Of a stretch of 64,000 nucleotides of DNA, positions 1 to 8,479 are shown in pieces (positions within the stretch are counted from its first letter, which is position 1; every line of letters starts with the position of its first letter). Origin of the DNA: JAHIYU01 sp964476155. Its GTDB lineage: Bacteria; Krumholzibacteriota; Krumholzibacteriia; LZORAL124-64-63. The translations under genes and the position numbers were made by a program. The notes under the pieces were generated by a model. It had not been told where the DNA came from. It made no database searches and was given only the letters and a program-made list of their open reading frames with translations. The stretch is taken from contig CAYYYS010000009.1 of NCBI GenBank assembly GCA_964476155.1, positions 1-64,000 on the forward strand. Direction: 5' to 3'.

Positions 1-200
1 TGCCGGAGGGCTTCTTCATACATCGATCAGAATTTTATCTTGGACAGGTGTGCACCGACCCCGATTCCATCGCCGATCTGATCTGGGATGGCAACGACGA
101 CCCCACGCTGCCGTGTATAATCGACTACCAGCCCTACTCTGATGCCCCGGTCGGCTCGGAGTCGATGAGCTGGGGGGATCTTAAGAGCCTATTTCGGTGA
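1..200 (+). CDS. 3' end of a secreted right-handed beta-helix protein (partial)
   Basis: The reading frame is open from base 3 to the TGA at 198-200 and enters from outside the window. The 65 visible residues contain TDPDSIADLIWDGNDDPTLP, a pattern I associate with the last coil of surface beta-helix (Pmp-like) proteins in FCB-group genomes; that link is from memory. The protein ends SMSWGDLKSLFR, a tail of the form W-G-x-x-K-x-x-F that recurs in three other secreted proteins in this window (31736, 38505 and 39019). The beta-helix assignment is an inference from a short fragment; that it is real coding sequence is fairly sure. Confidence 0.6.
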   Translation, partial: PEGFFIHRSEFYLGQVCTDPDSIADLIWDGNDDPTLPCIIDYQPYSDAPVGSESMSWGDLKSLFR

Positions 201-305
201 TTTCATCCTATTGAGCCTCACAAGTATTCATCCACCAACTAACCAAGCCTCATCAGGTTCTGTGTCCTCTGATCCTCAAGTGGATGAACGGCTTCAGCTC
301 TGCTC

Positions 306-334
306 TTGACAGCGCCTGCAATACAGAATAGCGT
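306..334 (+). promoter_or_regulatory. Candidate sigma70-type promoter of the bam operon
   Basis: TTGACA at 306-311 is followed after 17 bases by TAGCGT at 329-334, which puts the transcription start near 341 and gives a leader of about 110 bases before bamB. A second TTGACA at 340-345 lacks a convincing -10. The rest of 201-449 shows no gene; short reading frames there overlap the start of bamB in another frame. Confidence 0.4.
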
Positions 335-348
335 TCATATTGACACAA

Positions 349-364
349 TCGAACGGACGTTCGA
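349..364 (+). promoter_or_regulatory. Perfect palindrome, candidate operator of the bam operon
   Basis: TCGAACGGACGTTCGA is a 7+7 inverted repeat with a 2-base centre, placed just downstream of the proposed promoter and about 85 bases before bamB. Position and symmetry fit a dimeric (for example TetR-type) repressor site. No regulator gene is next to it, so the binding protein is unknown. Confidence 0.4.
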
Positions 365-449
365 ACGAATGTGCATAAACGATTCAAGACCGCCTCTTTT
401 CCGGATGGCAAGTCGCTTCCGCCATCAATGACGATACCGGGGGAAACAA

Positions 450-2432
450 ATGAGATACGCGGAGACGGGATTCAACCTGGAAGTCGACCTCACCCGGGGC
501 AACATCGAACGGGTAGCCACCGACCCCGAGCTCACCGAACAACATCTCGGCGGCCTGGGCACCAACGCCAAACTGTTCTGGGATCGAGTCCCCCCGGAAG
601 TCAAACCCTTCGACCCCGAAAACCTCCTCGTCTTCGGCACCGGCCTGCTGGTGGGTACGCCCGCCCCGAGCTGCAACCGCACCATCGTATCCGCCATCTC
701 GCCGCAGACCGAGCTTTTCGGCTTCTCCATGATGGGCGGCTTTTTCGGCCCCGAGCTCAAACGCGCCGGCTACGACAAGTTGATCCTGCGCGGCAAGTCG
801 TCCACGCCGGTCTACCTGTGGATCCATGACGACAAGGTGGAACTGAGGGACGCGACGCACATGATGGGTCTGGGAACCCTCGAGAGCGCCGAGGTCATTC
901 GTCAGGAACTGGAGCAGCCGAACGCCGCGGTGTCGTCGATCGGTCTGGCCGGCGAGAACCGGGTGTTCTACGCGTCCATCGAGCAGGGCCGGTCCAGCGC
1001 CAGCCGTCTCGGTCTGGGCGCCGTGATGGGGGACAAGAACCTCAAGGCGGTCGCCGTGGTCGGGACCGGGGACATCCATATCGCGGAACCGCTCAAGTTC
1101 CTGGAGCTGTGCAACGACTCGTTGGCGTTCATCAAGCACCGGGAGAAGAACCCGATCAAGGGCGTGATGCCCATCCTGGCCGGCCTCGGTTCTCCGCAGG
1201 AAATGGCCATCGACGACGAGAAATGGCACACCGAAAACTTCGCCTGGGGCAACGCCCGCACCCGTCGCAAGGGCTTCTGGACCGAGGAAGTCGCCGATCA
1301 GTGGACGAACACGATGGACACCATGCGCACCCGTCTGTTGAGTTGTTACAACTGCCCGATGAAGTGCGGCGCCGCCATCTCCGTCGATACGCGCATGTGT
1401 TCTTACATGATGAAGTGCTTTTCGAAACTCACGTACACCATGGGCGCGTTCTCGGATCTGGAGTTCGGCCTGCGCATCGCCCAGAAGGCCACCGAGCACG
1501 GTGTCGATGCCTTCTCGGCGCCGCAGACCATGGCCTTCGCCATCGAACTCCTCGAAGCCGGCATCCTGAAAGACGAGGATTTCCCCGGCATGCCCCTGGA
1601 CAACGAGGGCCGGTTCTACTGGCTGCTCGACAAGATCGTCCGGCGCGAAGGCATCGGCGACATACTGGCCGACGGCACCTACTGGGCGGCCGAAAAGATC
1701 GGCAACGGCGCTCAGGAATACGCGCACAACAACATCAAGAAGACCGAGCAGCTGCCGCTCAAGCTGGGCATGCTCAACCAGATGTACTTCCTGATGTATT
1801 GCACCGGCGAGAAGGCCAATATTACACAGATCGAAGGCAACTTTCCCCAGGCGCCGTTCCCCACGCGCGAAGAGCGCGAGGACTTCACCGAGAACTGGCC
1901 CCAGGTTCCGGACGATCGCTTCAAGCAATGGTTCGAGGACTGGGAGCTGCGCGGGGACCACTCGATTCCCAACTATCCCACCGCCGAGGCCAGCTGCGAG
2001 ATCGTCAACTGGCAGGAGAAGATGCATTACATCGACGACTGCACCGGCATGTGCGCCGGGCTGTCGTCGTTCCCGTACAAGCCGCCGTTCCACATCCATA
2101 ACCTGCCCACGTTGATCGCGACGGGGACCGGGCTCGAGATGGACGAAGACATCCTGACGCGCACCACCAAACGGACCCGCGACCTGGTCAGGGCCCTCAA
2201 TATTCGTCGGGGCATGCGACGCGTGGACGAGGCGCCCCCGGCCGATCACTGGAAGCGGCGCTTTCCCGAACTCGAGGAGCAGCTGCTCGACACCTACTAC
2301 GAGTTCAAGGGCTGGAACCGCGACGGGATACCCACGGTCGAGTCCCTTCGCGACCTGGATCTCGACTATGTAGCCGAGGATTTCATCGCGCGGGGAATTC
2401 TGGCGGACTCCGACGAGGGGGGTGAATCGTGA
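450..2432 (+). CDS. bamB: Class II benzoyl-CoA reductase, tungsten-bis-pterin active-site subunit BamB
   Basis: This 660-residue member of the aldehyde:ferredoxin oxidoreductase (AOR) superfamily reduces benzoyl-CoA to the 1,5-dienoyl-CoA without ATP. AOR-type Fe-S cysteines are visible as C299-x2-C302-x3-C306. The segment HTENFAWGNARTRRK and the residues Glu251 and His260 fall at the numbering I recall for the proton-transfer residues of Geobacter metallireducens BamB. Cys323 (MMKCF) matches the tungsten ligand Cys322 with one extra residue before it. A GGGGG ribosome-binding site precedes the ATG. It overlaps bamC by 4 bases and heads a complete bam cluster. A generic AOR is the alternative, but the downstream gene set and these residues argue strongly for BamB. 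Confidence 0.93.
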   Translation: MRYAETGFNLEVDLTRGNIERVATDPELTEQHLGGLGTNAKLFWDRVPPEVKPFDPENLLVFGTGLLVGTPAPSCNRTIVSAISPQTELFGFSMMGGFFGPELKRAGYDKLILRGKSSTPVYLWIHDDKVELRDATHMMGLGTLESAEVIRQELEQPNAAVSSIGLAGENRVFYASIEQGRSSASRLGLGAVMGDKNLKAVAVVGTGDIHIAEPLKFLELCNDSLAFIKHREKNPIKGVMPILAGLGSPQEMAIDDEKWHTENFAWGNARTRRKGFWTEEVADQWTNTMDTMRTRLLSCYNCPMKCGAAISVDTRMCSYMMKCFSKLTYTMGAFSDLEFGLRIAQKATEHGVDAFSAPQTMAFAIELLEAGILKDEDFPGMPLDNEGRFYWLLDKIVRREGIGDILADGTYWAAEKIGNGAQEYAHNNIKKTEQLPLKLGMLNQMYFLMYCTGEKANITQIEGNFPQAPFPTREEREDFTENWPQVPDDRFKQWFEDWELRGDHSIPNYPTAEASCEIVNWQEKMHYIDDCTGMCAGLSSFPYKPPFHIHNLPTLIATGTGLEMDEDILTRTTKRTRDLVRALNIRRGMRRVDEAPPADHWKRRFPELEEQLLDTYYEFKGWNRDGIPTVESLRDLDLDYVAEDFIARGILADSDEGGES

Positions 2433-2971
2433 GCGGCCCCAAGAAGAGAATCGTCAAACGAATCGTCATCGACGTGGACAAGTGCAACGGCTGCCTGGGC
2501 TGCGAAGTGATCTGCTCCGCCTTCCACGCCAACCCCCAGTACAGCAGCAACAACCCGGCGCGATCCCGCATCCGCATCATTCGCGATCCCTTGGCGAACA
2601 TCTATCTGCCCGTGTACGCAGGCGAGTACACTGCCGCCGAATGCGCGGGTCGCGACAAGTACGTGATCGACGGCAAGGAATACGACGAGTGCGCCTTTTG
2701 CCGGGCCTCCTGCCCGTCCCGCGATCTCTTCAAGGAGCCGGACTCCGGCCTGCCGCTGAAGTGCGACATGTGCGAATCCGATCCCACGCTCAAGGAACCC
2801 ATGTGCGTTCAGTGGTGCTTGGCCGACGCGTTGACCTACGAGGAGTACGAAGAGGACGTGGTGGAAGCAGAGACCATTCTGGAGATGGATGCCGGGCTCG
2901 AAGACCTGGCCAACAGGTACGGCTGGGACAAGGTTACCGACGCTGTTAATCGTATGTCGAAGGAATCGTAG
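2429..2971 (+). CDS. bamC: Benzoyl-CoA reductase electron-transfer subunit BamC (polyferredoxin)
   Basis: This 180-residue HybA/DmsB-like protein carries several [4Fe-4S] clusters that hand electrons to BamB. Cysteine groups visible are CNGCLGCEVIC near residue 14, CAFCRASCP near residue 89, CDMC near residue 112 and CVQWC near residue 126. The GTG start overlaps the bamB stop (GTGA), so translation is coupled. In the known complex BamB and BamC form the catalytic core. Length and position agree with that role. Confidence 0.9.
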   Translation: MSGPKKRIVKRIVIDVDKCNGCLGCEVICSAFHANPQYSSNNPARSRIRIIRDPLANIYLPVYAGEYTAAECAGRDKYVIDGKEYDECAFCRASCPSRDLFKEPDSGLPLKCDMCESDPTLKEPMCVQWCLADALTYEEYEEDVVEAETILEMDAGLEDLANRYGWDKVTDAVNRMSKES

Positions 2972-4134
2972 TGGAGACAGTCACCCCACTCGCGGAAATT
3001 ATCCAGGCGGTCAACGAGGCCGGTGGGGAGAGCTTCAAGCTCTGCTACCAGTGCGGCAAGTGCGACGTGGTCTGTCCCTGGAACCGGGTGACGGACTTCA
3101 GCATCCGCCGGATCATCCGCCAGGCCGCCCTGGGTCTGCCGGACATCGAACTCGATGACCTCTGGCGCTGCTCGACCTGTGGACGTTGCCAGTCGGCGTG
3201 TCCGCGGGGTGTCGGACAGATCGAGGTGGCCGTCGCGTTACGCCGGATCGCCGCGACCTACGGCGTGTTTTCCGGCGCTGCTCAGACGCTGCCCGCGGTC
3301 GGCTCCAGTCTCGTGACCGACGGCAATTCCCTGGGCGAAGCCAGAGCCGATCGGACGGCCTGGGCGGAGGGTTTGTCCGTAAAGCCATTCACCGAAGGCA
3401 TGGAGATCCTGTACTTCGTCGGCTGCTATTATAGCTACGACCCGCGCAACATGAAGGTGGCGAAGGCCACGGCCAAGATCCTCGACAAGGCCGGCGTGGC
3501 GTTCGGGACCCTGGGCACCCGCGAGAATTGCTGCGGCGAAAGCATTCGCAAGGCGGGCGAAGAGGAGAAATTCAAGACCCTGGCTCGGGAGAACATCAAG
3601 GCGTTCATCGACCACGGCGTAAAGCGGATTCTCGTGTCCTCGCCCCACTGTTACCACACCTTCGTGAACGACTATGCCGAGTTCATGGTGAACCTCGAAG
3701 TTGTTCATATTACTCAGTACCTGGGTGAGCTGATCGACCAGGGACGACTCGAACTCACCGGGCCGATCGCGAAGAAGGTCGCGTACCACGATCCTTGTTA
3801 TCTGGGCCGACACAACGGCGTTTTCGATCAGCCGCGGGACGTGTTGAAGGCGGTGCCGGGCCTGGATGTGGTGGAGCTGCCCGACTCGCGAGAGAACAGC
3901 CTCTGTTGCGGCGGCGGCGGCGGTCGGATCTGGATGCATACCGACAAGGAAGAACGATTCGGTAATATCAGACTGGCCCAGGCGCAGGAGGTCGGCGCCG
4001 AGGTGCTGGTCACGTCGTGCCCCTTCTGCATCAGCAACTTTGAGGAGAGCCGGCTCGCCCTGCCGGATGAGGATCCCTTGCGGATCAAGGACCTCGTCGA
4101 AGTCGTTCTGGAGTCGCTGGAGGTGACGTCATGA
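2971..4134 (+). CDS. bamD: BamD, HdrD/GlpC-like iron-sulfur subunit with two CCG domains
   Basis: A 387-residue heterodisulfide-reductase-like subunit. The N-terminal part holds two [4Fe-4S] motifs (CYQCGKCDVVCP and CSTCGRCQSACP). Two CCG domains follow: ENCCGES with SSPHCYH, then DPCYLGRHN, SLCCGGGGG and TSCPFC. In HdrB-type proteins CCG domains bind non-cubane clusters. The role inferred is electron relay between the BamE-I module and BamBC. The GTG start shares a base with the bamC stop. All motif cysteines are present. Confidence 0.88.
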   Translation: METVTPLAEIIQAVNEAGGESFKLCYQCGKCDVVCPWNRVTDFSIRRIIRQAALGLPDIELDDLWRCSTCGRCQSACPRGVGQIEVAVALRRIAATYGVFSGAAQTLPAVGSSLVTDGNSLGEARADRTAWAEGLSVKPFTEGMEILYFVGCYYSYDPRNMKVAKATAKILDKAGVAFGTLGTRENCCGESIRKAGEEEKFKTLARENIKAFIDHGVKRILVSSPHCYHTFVNDYAEFMVNLEVVHITQYLGELIDQGRLELTGPIAKKVAYHDPCYLGRHNGVFDQPRDVLKAVPGLDVVELPDSRENSLCCGGGGGRIWMHTDKEERFGNIRLAQAQEVGAEVLVTSCPFCISNFEESRLALPDEDPLRIKDLVEVVLESLEVTS

Positions 4135-7100
4135 GCACCGACAAGGACAACTTCGGTGACGTGATGGTCGTCGGTGGCGGCATCAGCGGCATCCAGGCCG
4201 CGCTGGATCTCGCCTCGTCGGGTTTCAAGGTCTACCTGGTCGAGAAGGCGCCGACGATCGGCGGCAAGATGGCCCAACTCGACAAGACCTTTCCCACCAA
4301 CGACTGCTCCATGTGCATCGAGTCGCCCAAGTTCATCGAGTGCGACCGGCATCCCAACATCGAGATCCTGACCTACACCGAAGTCGATACCGTCGAGGGC
4401 CAGGCCGGCGACTTCGAGGTCGTTCTGACCCACAAGGCGCGGTTCGTCAACGAGGACCTGTGCACCGGCTGCACGGTCTGCTCCGAGTATTGCCCCATCA
4501 AGGTTCCGGATCCGTTCAACCAGGAACTGTCCGACAACAAGGCGATTCACATCTACTTCTCGCAGGCTGTCCCGTTGGTGCCCTACATCGACGAGCGTTG
4601 CAGCTTCATGGAAGACCAGAAGTGCACCATCTGCGAGAGCGTCTGCAAGAACAAGGCGATCGACCTGCATCAGAAACCGTCGAAACGGACCGTGAAGGTC
4701 GGCGCGATCGTCCTGTCACCGGGCTATGGCGTGTTCGATCCCGGGTTGCGGGGCGACTACGGCTACGGTCAATACCAGAACGTGGTAACGAGTCTCGACT
4801 TCGAACGGCTCCTGTGCTCCACCGGTCCCCACGAGGGCGAAATCCTGCGTCCGTCCGACCTGAAGCATCCGCACAAGATCGCCTGGATCCACTGCGTCGG
4901 TTCACGGCAGATTGCCGAGGGTTGCCACAGCTACTGCTCGTCGGTCTGCTGCTCGTACATCCAGAAACAGGTGATCCTGACCAAGGATCACGACGCCGAC
5001 ACCGAAGCCGTCATCTTCCACAACGACATCCGGTCCTTCGGCAAGGATTTCGAGCGCTTCTACCAGCGCACGGCCAACATGACCGGTGTCGAGTTCATCC
5101 GCAGCTACGTGGACGTCGGGCGCGAGATCCCCGAGACCAACAACGTGACGATCCGCTACGCCACTGATACCGACGGCGTGCAGGAACAGGAATTCGATCT
5201 GGTGGTGCTGGGCGTGGGCTTGGGCCCGCCCGCCCAGGTCGAGCACCTGGCGGAACAGTTTGGCATCGAGCTCGACGAACACGGATTCTGCAAGACCAAC
5301 CCGGCCAATCCCCTCGAGACCTCGCGCGAAGGCGTGTTCGTCAGCGGCGCCTTCAACGGGCCCATCGACATTCCCGAATCGGTCGTGGCCGCCAGCGGCG
5401 CCAATGCCCTGGCCGGAGCGCTCCTGAAATCCCGGCGCGGCAAGCTGGACACCGAGCGGGTCTATCCCGAGGAACGGGATGTCTCCGACGAGGAGGCGCG
5501 CGTCGGCGTGTTCGCCTGTCACTGCGGCGCGAACATCGGTCGCGTGGTGGACATCCCCTCGCTGGTCGACTACTCGCAGGACCTGGAGAACGTCGTCCAC
5601 GCGGAGGAGGGCCTGTTCATCTGCTCCACCGACGCGGCCGCGCAGATCGCCGAAACGATCCGTGAGAAGAAACTCAACCGCGTGGTGGTGGCGGCTTGCA
5701 CGCCCCGCACGCACGAGCCGTTGTTCCGGGACACCCTGCGCGAAGGCGGCATCAACCAGTACTTCTTCGACATGGCCAACATCCGCGAGCACTGCTCCTG
5801 GGTGCACTCCAAGCAAAAGGAAGAGGCCACCTGCAAGGCCAAGGATATCGTGCGCATGTCGGTGGCCCGGACCATCGGTCTCGAAGCCCTCGACGAGTTC
5901 CAGCTACCCGTCAACAAGACCGCCCTGGTGGTCGGCGGTGGTGTGGCCGGCATGACCAGCGCGCTGGGCCTGGCCGACCAGGGGTTCGAGGTCCATCTGG
6001 TGGAAAAACAAAAGGACCTGGGCGGCATGGCGCGACGGATCCGGACCACGCTGGAGGGACTGGACGTCCAGGCCCATCTGCGCGACCTGATCCAGCGGGT
6101 CTACAAGCACCAGCTCATCCACGTTTCGCACGAGGCGACCATCACCGACGTGTCCGGTTACGTGGGCAGCTTCGTCACCACCCTGGAATCGGAAGGCCGG
6201 GTCAAGACGATCCGCCACGGCGCCGCGATCCTCGCCACCGGCGCGGAGGAATACAAACCCACCGAGTACCTCTACGGCGAGGACGAGCGGGTATGGACCC
6301 AGCTCGACCTGGAGGAGCGGATCCACCAGGACGACGAGGCTCTTGCGACCGCCCGCAGCCTGATCATGATCCAGTGCGTCGGCTGCCGGCAGGAAGGTCG
6401 GGACTACTGCGCCCGGGTCTGCTGCAGTCAGGCGGTCAAGAACGCGCTCGCGCTCAAGACGAAGCACCCCGACATGGAGATCTCCATCCTGTATCGGGAT
6501 ATGCGGACCTATGGGTTCAGCGAGGATCGGTACCGCGAGGCGGCCGAAAAGGGTGTCGGCTTCATCCGCTGGGAGCCCGAAGACAAGCCCGAGGTGGAAG
6601 CGGGCACCGGCGCCGACGGCCAGCCCGTCCTGCGGGTCACCGTGCCCGATCCCGTCCTCGGCAAACGCCTGGCTCTCGACGCCGATCTCGTCACCCTGTC
6701 CGCCGCCGTGATTCCCTCGGCGGGCGCCCCGGATATCACGCGACTCTTCAAGGTGCCCGTCAGCCCGGACGGTTTTTTCCAGGAAGCCCACGTGAAGTTG
6801 CGGCCGGTGGATTTCTCGGCGGACGGCGTGTTCATGTGCGGGTCCGGCCACTATCCCAAGCATATCTCCGAGACGATCAGCCAGGCCTACGGTGCGGCCG
6901 GCCGGGCCGTCACGCTTCTGTCGCACGAAACGGTCGCCGCCTCCGGGTCGGTCTGCGAGGTGGAGGAAGACGCTTGCGTCTCCTGCGGCGCATGCATCAC
7001 GGCCTGCACCTACGACGCGATCCACTGGCGCGAAACACCGTCGGGCAAAAAAGCCGAAGTGAACCCCGCCCTCTGCAAGGGGGACGGCCTGTGTTGCGCG

Positions 7101-7184
7101 AAATGCCCGACCGCGGCGGTCGCCTTGAAGCACTACACGGACGCGGAAGTCTTCAACCAGATCGACGCGGCGTTCGCCGATTAG
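4131..7184 (+). CDS. bamE: BamE, double HdrA-like flavin/iron-sulfur subunit
   Basis: At 1017 residues this looks like two fused HdrA units. The first FAD fold (VVGGGISGIQAALDLASSG, from about residue 14) is followed by CTGCTVCSEYCP, CTICESVC, the HdrA-type motif CHCGANIGRVVDIPSL near residue 464, and a second FAD fold (VVGGGVAGMTSALGLA near residue 602). CVGCRQEGRDYCARVCC lies in the second half. The C-terminus carries a 2[4Fe-4S] ferredoxin (CVSCGACITAC, CKGDGLCCAKCP). HdrA flavins are the site of electron bifurcation in methanogens; the same role here is an inference. ATGA overlap couples it to bamD. Confidence 0.9.
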   Translation: MSTDKDNFGDVMVVGGGISGIQAALDLASSGFKVYLVEKAPTIGGKMAQLDKTFPTNDCSMCIESPKFIECDRHPNIEILTYTEVDTVEGQAGDFEVVLTHKARFVNEDLCTGCTVCSEYCPIKVPDPFNQELSDNKAIHIYFSQAVPLVPYIDERCSFMEDQKCTICESVCKNKAIDLHQKPSKRTVKVGAIVLSPGYGVFDPGLRGDYGYGQYQNVVTSLDFERLLCSTGPHEGEILRPSDLKHPHKIAWIHCVGSRQIAEGCHSYCSSVCCSYIQKQVILTKDHDADTEAVIFHNDIRSFGKDFERFYQRTANMTGVEFIRSYVDVGREIPETNNVTIRYATDTDGVQEQEFDLVVLGVGLGPPAQVEHLAEQFGIELDEHGFCKTNPANPLETSREGVFVSGAFNGPIDIPESVVAASGANALAGALLKSRRGKLDTERVYPEERDVSDEEARVGVFACHCGANIGRVVDIPSLVDYSQDLENVVHAEEGLFICSTDAAAQIAETIREKKLNRVVVAACTPRTHEPLFRDTLREGGINQYFFDMANIREHCSWVHSKQKEEATCKAKDIVRMSVARTIGLEALDEFQLPVNKTALVVGGGVAGMTSALGLADQGFEVHLVEKQKDLGGMARRIRTTLEGLDVQAHLRDLIQRVYKHQLIHVSHEATITDVSGYVGSFVTTLESEGRVKTIRHGAAILATGAEEYKPTEYLYGEDERVWTQLDLEERIHQDDEALATARSLIMIQCVGCRQEGRDYCARVCCSQAVKNALALKTKHPDMEISILYRDMRTYGFSEDRYREAAEKGVGFIRWEPEDKPEVEAGTGADGQPVLRVTVPDPVLGKRLALDADLVTLSAAVIPSAGAPDITRLFKVPVSPDGFFQEAHVKLRPVDFSADGVFMCGSGHYPKHISETISQAYGAAGRAVTLLSHETVAASGSVCEVEEDACVSCGACITACTYDAIHWRETPSGKKAEVNPALCKGDGLCCAKCPTAAVALKHYTDAEVFNQIDAAFAD

Positions 7185-7217
7185 ATATCCGGAAATACTC
7201 GGGAAGGAGGTCGAAGC

Positions 7218-8006
7218 ATGACGCCCATCGCACAGACATCGAAGATCGTCGCCTTCCTCTGCAACTGGTGAGCATACTCCGCCGCGGATCTGTCTGGCGT
7301 GACCAGACAAAGCTATGCACCGGAAATACGAATCATACGCCTGATGTGCACCGGCCGGGTGGACCTGGCCTTCGTGCTGCGCGCCTATCAGAACGGCGCC
7401 GACGGGGTGATCATCGGCGGTTGCTGGCCGGGTGAATGCCACTACGTGACCGAAGGCAACTACGACGCGCTGGGCAACATGTACCTGCTCAAGAAGCTCA
7501 TGCAATACGTGGGCGTCGACCCCAGACGGCTGCGTCTGGAGTGGATCTCCGCCGCCGAGGGCACCCGCTTCGCCGAGATCATGAGCGATTTCGCCGGGCA
7601 GCTGAAGGAACTCGGACCGCTGGGCGAGGGCGAGGGAATCGAAGCGCCCGACCTGAAGCTCAAGCTCGACGCCCTGGACCACCTGGTGCCCTACGTGAAG
7701 CTGGTGGAACGGGAGAAGCTGCGCTTGCCGGAGAAGTCGGAGGACGCGTACCGGGCGTTCTACGAAAGTGATGAGACGAACCGGCTGTTCGACAGCCTGT
7801 TCGCCGACAGGATCGCCGTCAGCCAGATCCTGATGCTGCTGCGGGAAAGCCCGCTGCCCATCCGGAACATCGCCGAACGGCTGGGCCTGGCCCCGTCCGA
7901 CGTCTCCAGACATCTGAGTGACTCCGCCCGGCAGAAACTGGTCCGGTACGACTTCGAGCAAAAGCAATACGCCCTGGCGGGGGCAACAAGGCAGGCGGCG
8001 GAATGA
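7218..8006 (+). CDS. bamF: BamF, MvhD-like subunit, selenoprotein (UGA read as Sec18)
   Basis: Starting at ATG 7218 behind GGAAGGAGG, the frame runs through an in-frame TGA at 7269-7271 to the stop at 8006 and gives 262 residues. The N-terminus reads FLCNW-U-AYSAADL. MvhD proteins have Cys-x2-Cys here, so Sec18 replaces the second Cys. A hairpin at 7291-7309 fits a bacterial SECIS. Further metal-ligand candidates are LMCTGRVD, GCWPGECHY and the following segment. Residues from about 195 on (ILMLLRESPLPIRNIAERLG onward) look like a winged-helix domain. BamF links the BamE and BamG-I modules. It overlaps bamG by 4 bases. BamF of known aromatic degraders is also described as a selenoprotein. Gene finders that treat TGA as stop will begin it falsely at 7299. 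Confidence 0.9.
7291..7309 (+). promoter_or_regulatory. SECIS-like hairpin for bamF
   Basis: TGTCTGG (7291-7297) and CCAGACA (7303-7309) form a perfect 7-bp stem around the loop CGTGA. The loop starts 26 bases after the UGA and contains the GU dinucleotide typical of bacterial SECIS loops. Spacing and loop size fall in the range accepted for SelB-dependent recoding. Confidence 0.8.
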
Positions 8007-8470
8007 GCGAAGTCACTATGGACGAAAACCGCGTCGACCAGATCATCGACGAGCATAAAGGCGAAGCCAGCTCGCTGATCCAGGTGCTGCTCGGCGTCCA
8101 GAGCGAGGCCCACTGGCTGCCTGAGGAGGCCCTGGATCGCATCAGCGAACGACTGGACGTACCGCTCGCCCTGGTGCAGCACATAACCACGTTCTACAAA
8201 GCGTTCAGTCTGGTTCCGAAGGGTCGTCACCAGGTGCATGTGTGCCTGGGCACCGCCTGTCACGTTCGCGGCGCGCTGCGGGTTCTCGACACGGTTCAGG
8301 ACCTGACCGGTCTGCAGCCCGGCGAGACGGACATGGACCTGAAGTTCAGCCTGGAGACCGTCAACTGCCTCGGCTGCTGCGCGCTGGGGCCGGTCCTCGA
8401 GATCGACGGCCAGACCCACGGCAACGTGACGACCGCGCAGACCGAAGACGTGCTGAAGAGCTACGAGTAG
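8003..8470 (+). CDS. bamG: BamG, NuoE-like [2Fe-2S] subunit
   Basis: A 155-residue thioredoxin-fold protein of the NADH dehydrogenase 24-kDa family. The [2Fe-2S] ligands are in CLGTACHV (C-x4-C) and CLGCCALGP (C-x3-C). The upstream helical part ends in VQHITTFYKAF, as is usual in NuoE. With BamH and BamI it forms the NAD(H)-type electron input/output module. ATGA overlap with bamF. Confidence 0.9.
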   Translation: MSEVTMDENRVDQIIDEHKGEASSLIQVLLGVQSEAHWLPEEALDRISERLDVPLALVQHITTFYKAFSLVPKGRHQVHVCLGTACHVRGALRVLDTVQDLTGLQPGETDMDLKFSLETVNCLGCCALGPVLEIDGQTHGNVTTAQTEDVLKSYE

Positions 8471-8479
8471 AGGATGCCC

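Noticed and set aside
384..2249. Long minus-strand frame opposite bamB
   Set aside because: Antisense shadow caused by high GC; no domain content and the plus strand is clearly coding.
450..2432. Plain aldehyde:ferredoxin oxidoreductase
   Set aside because: Residue pattern (Glu251, His260, MMKCF) and the full bamC-I set point to benzoyl-CoA reductase.
7269..7271. TGA as the true end of a short gene with bamF starting at 7299
   Set aside because: The upstream 17 codons have a strong ribosome-binding site and the MvhD N-terminal motif, and the downstream frame continues the same domain with a SECIS-like hairpin.
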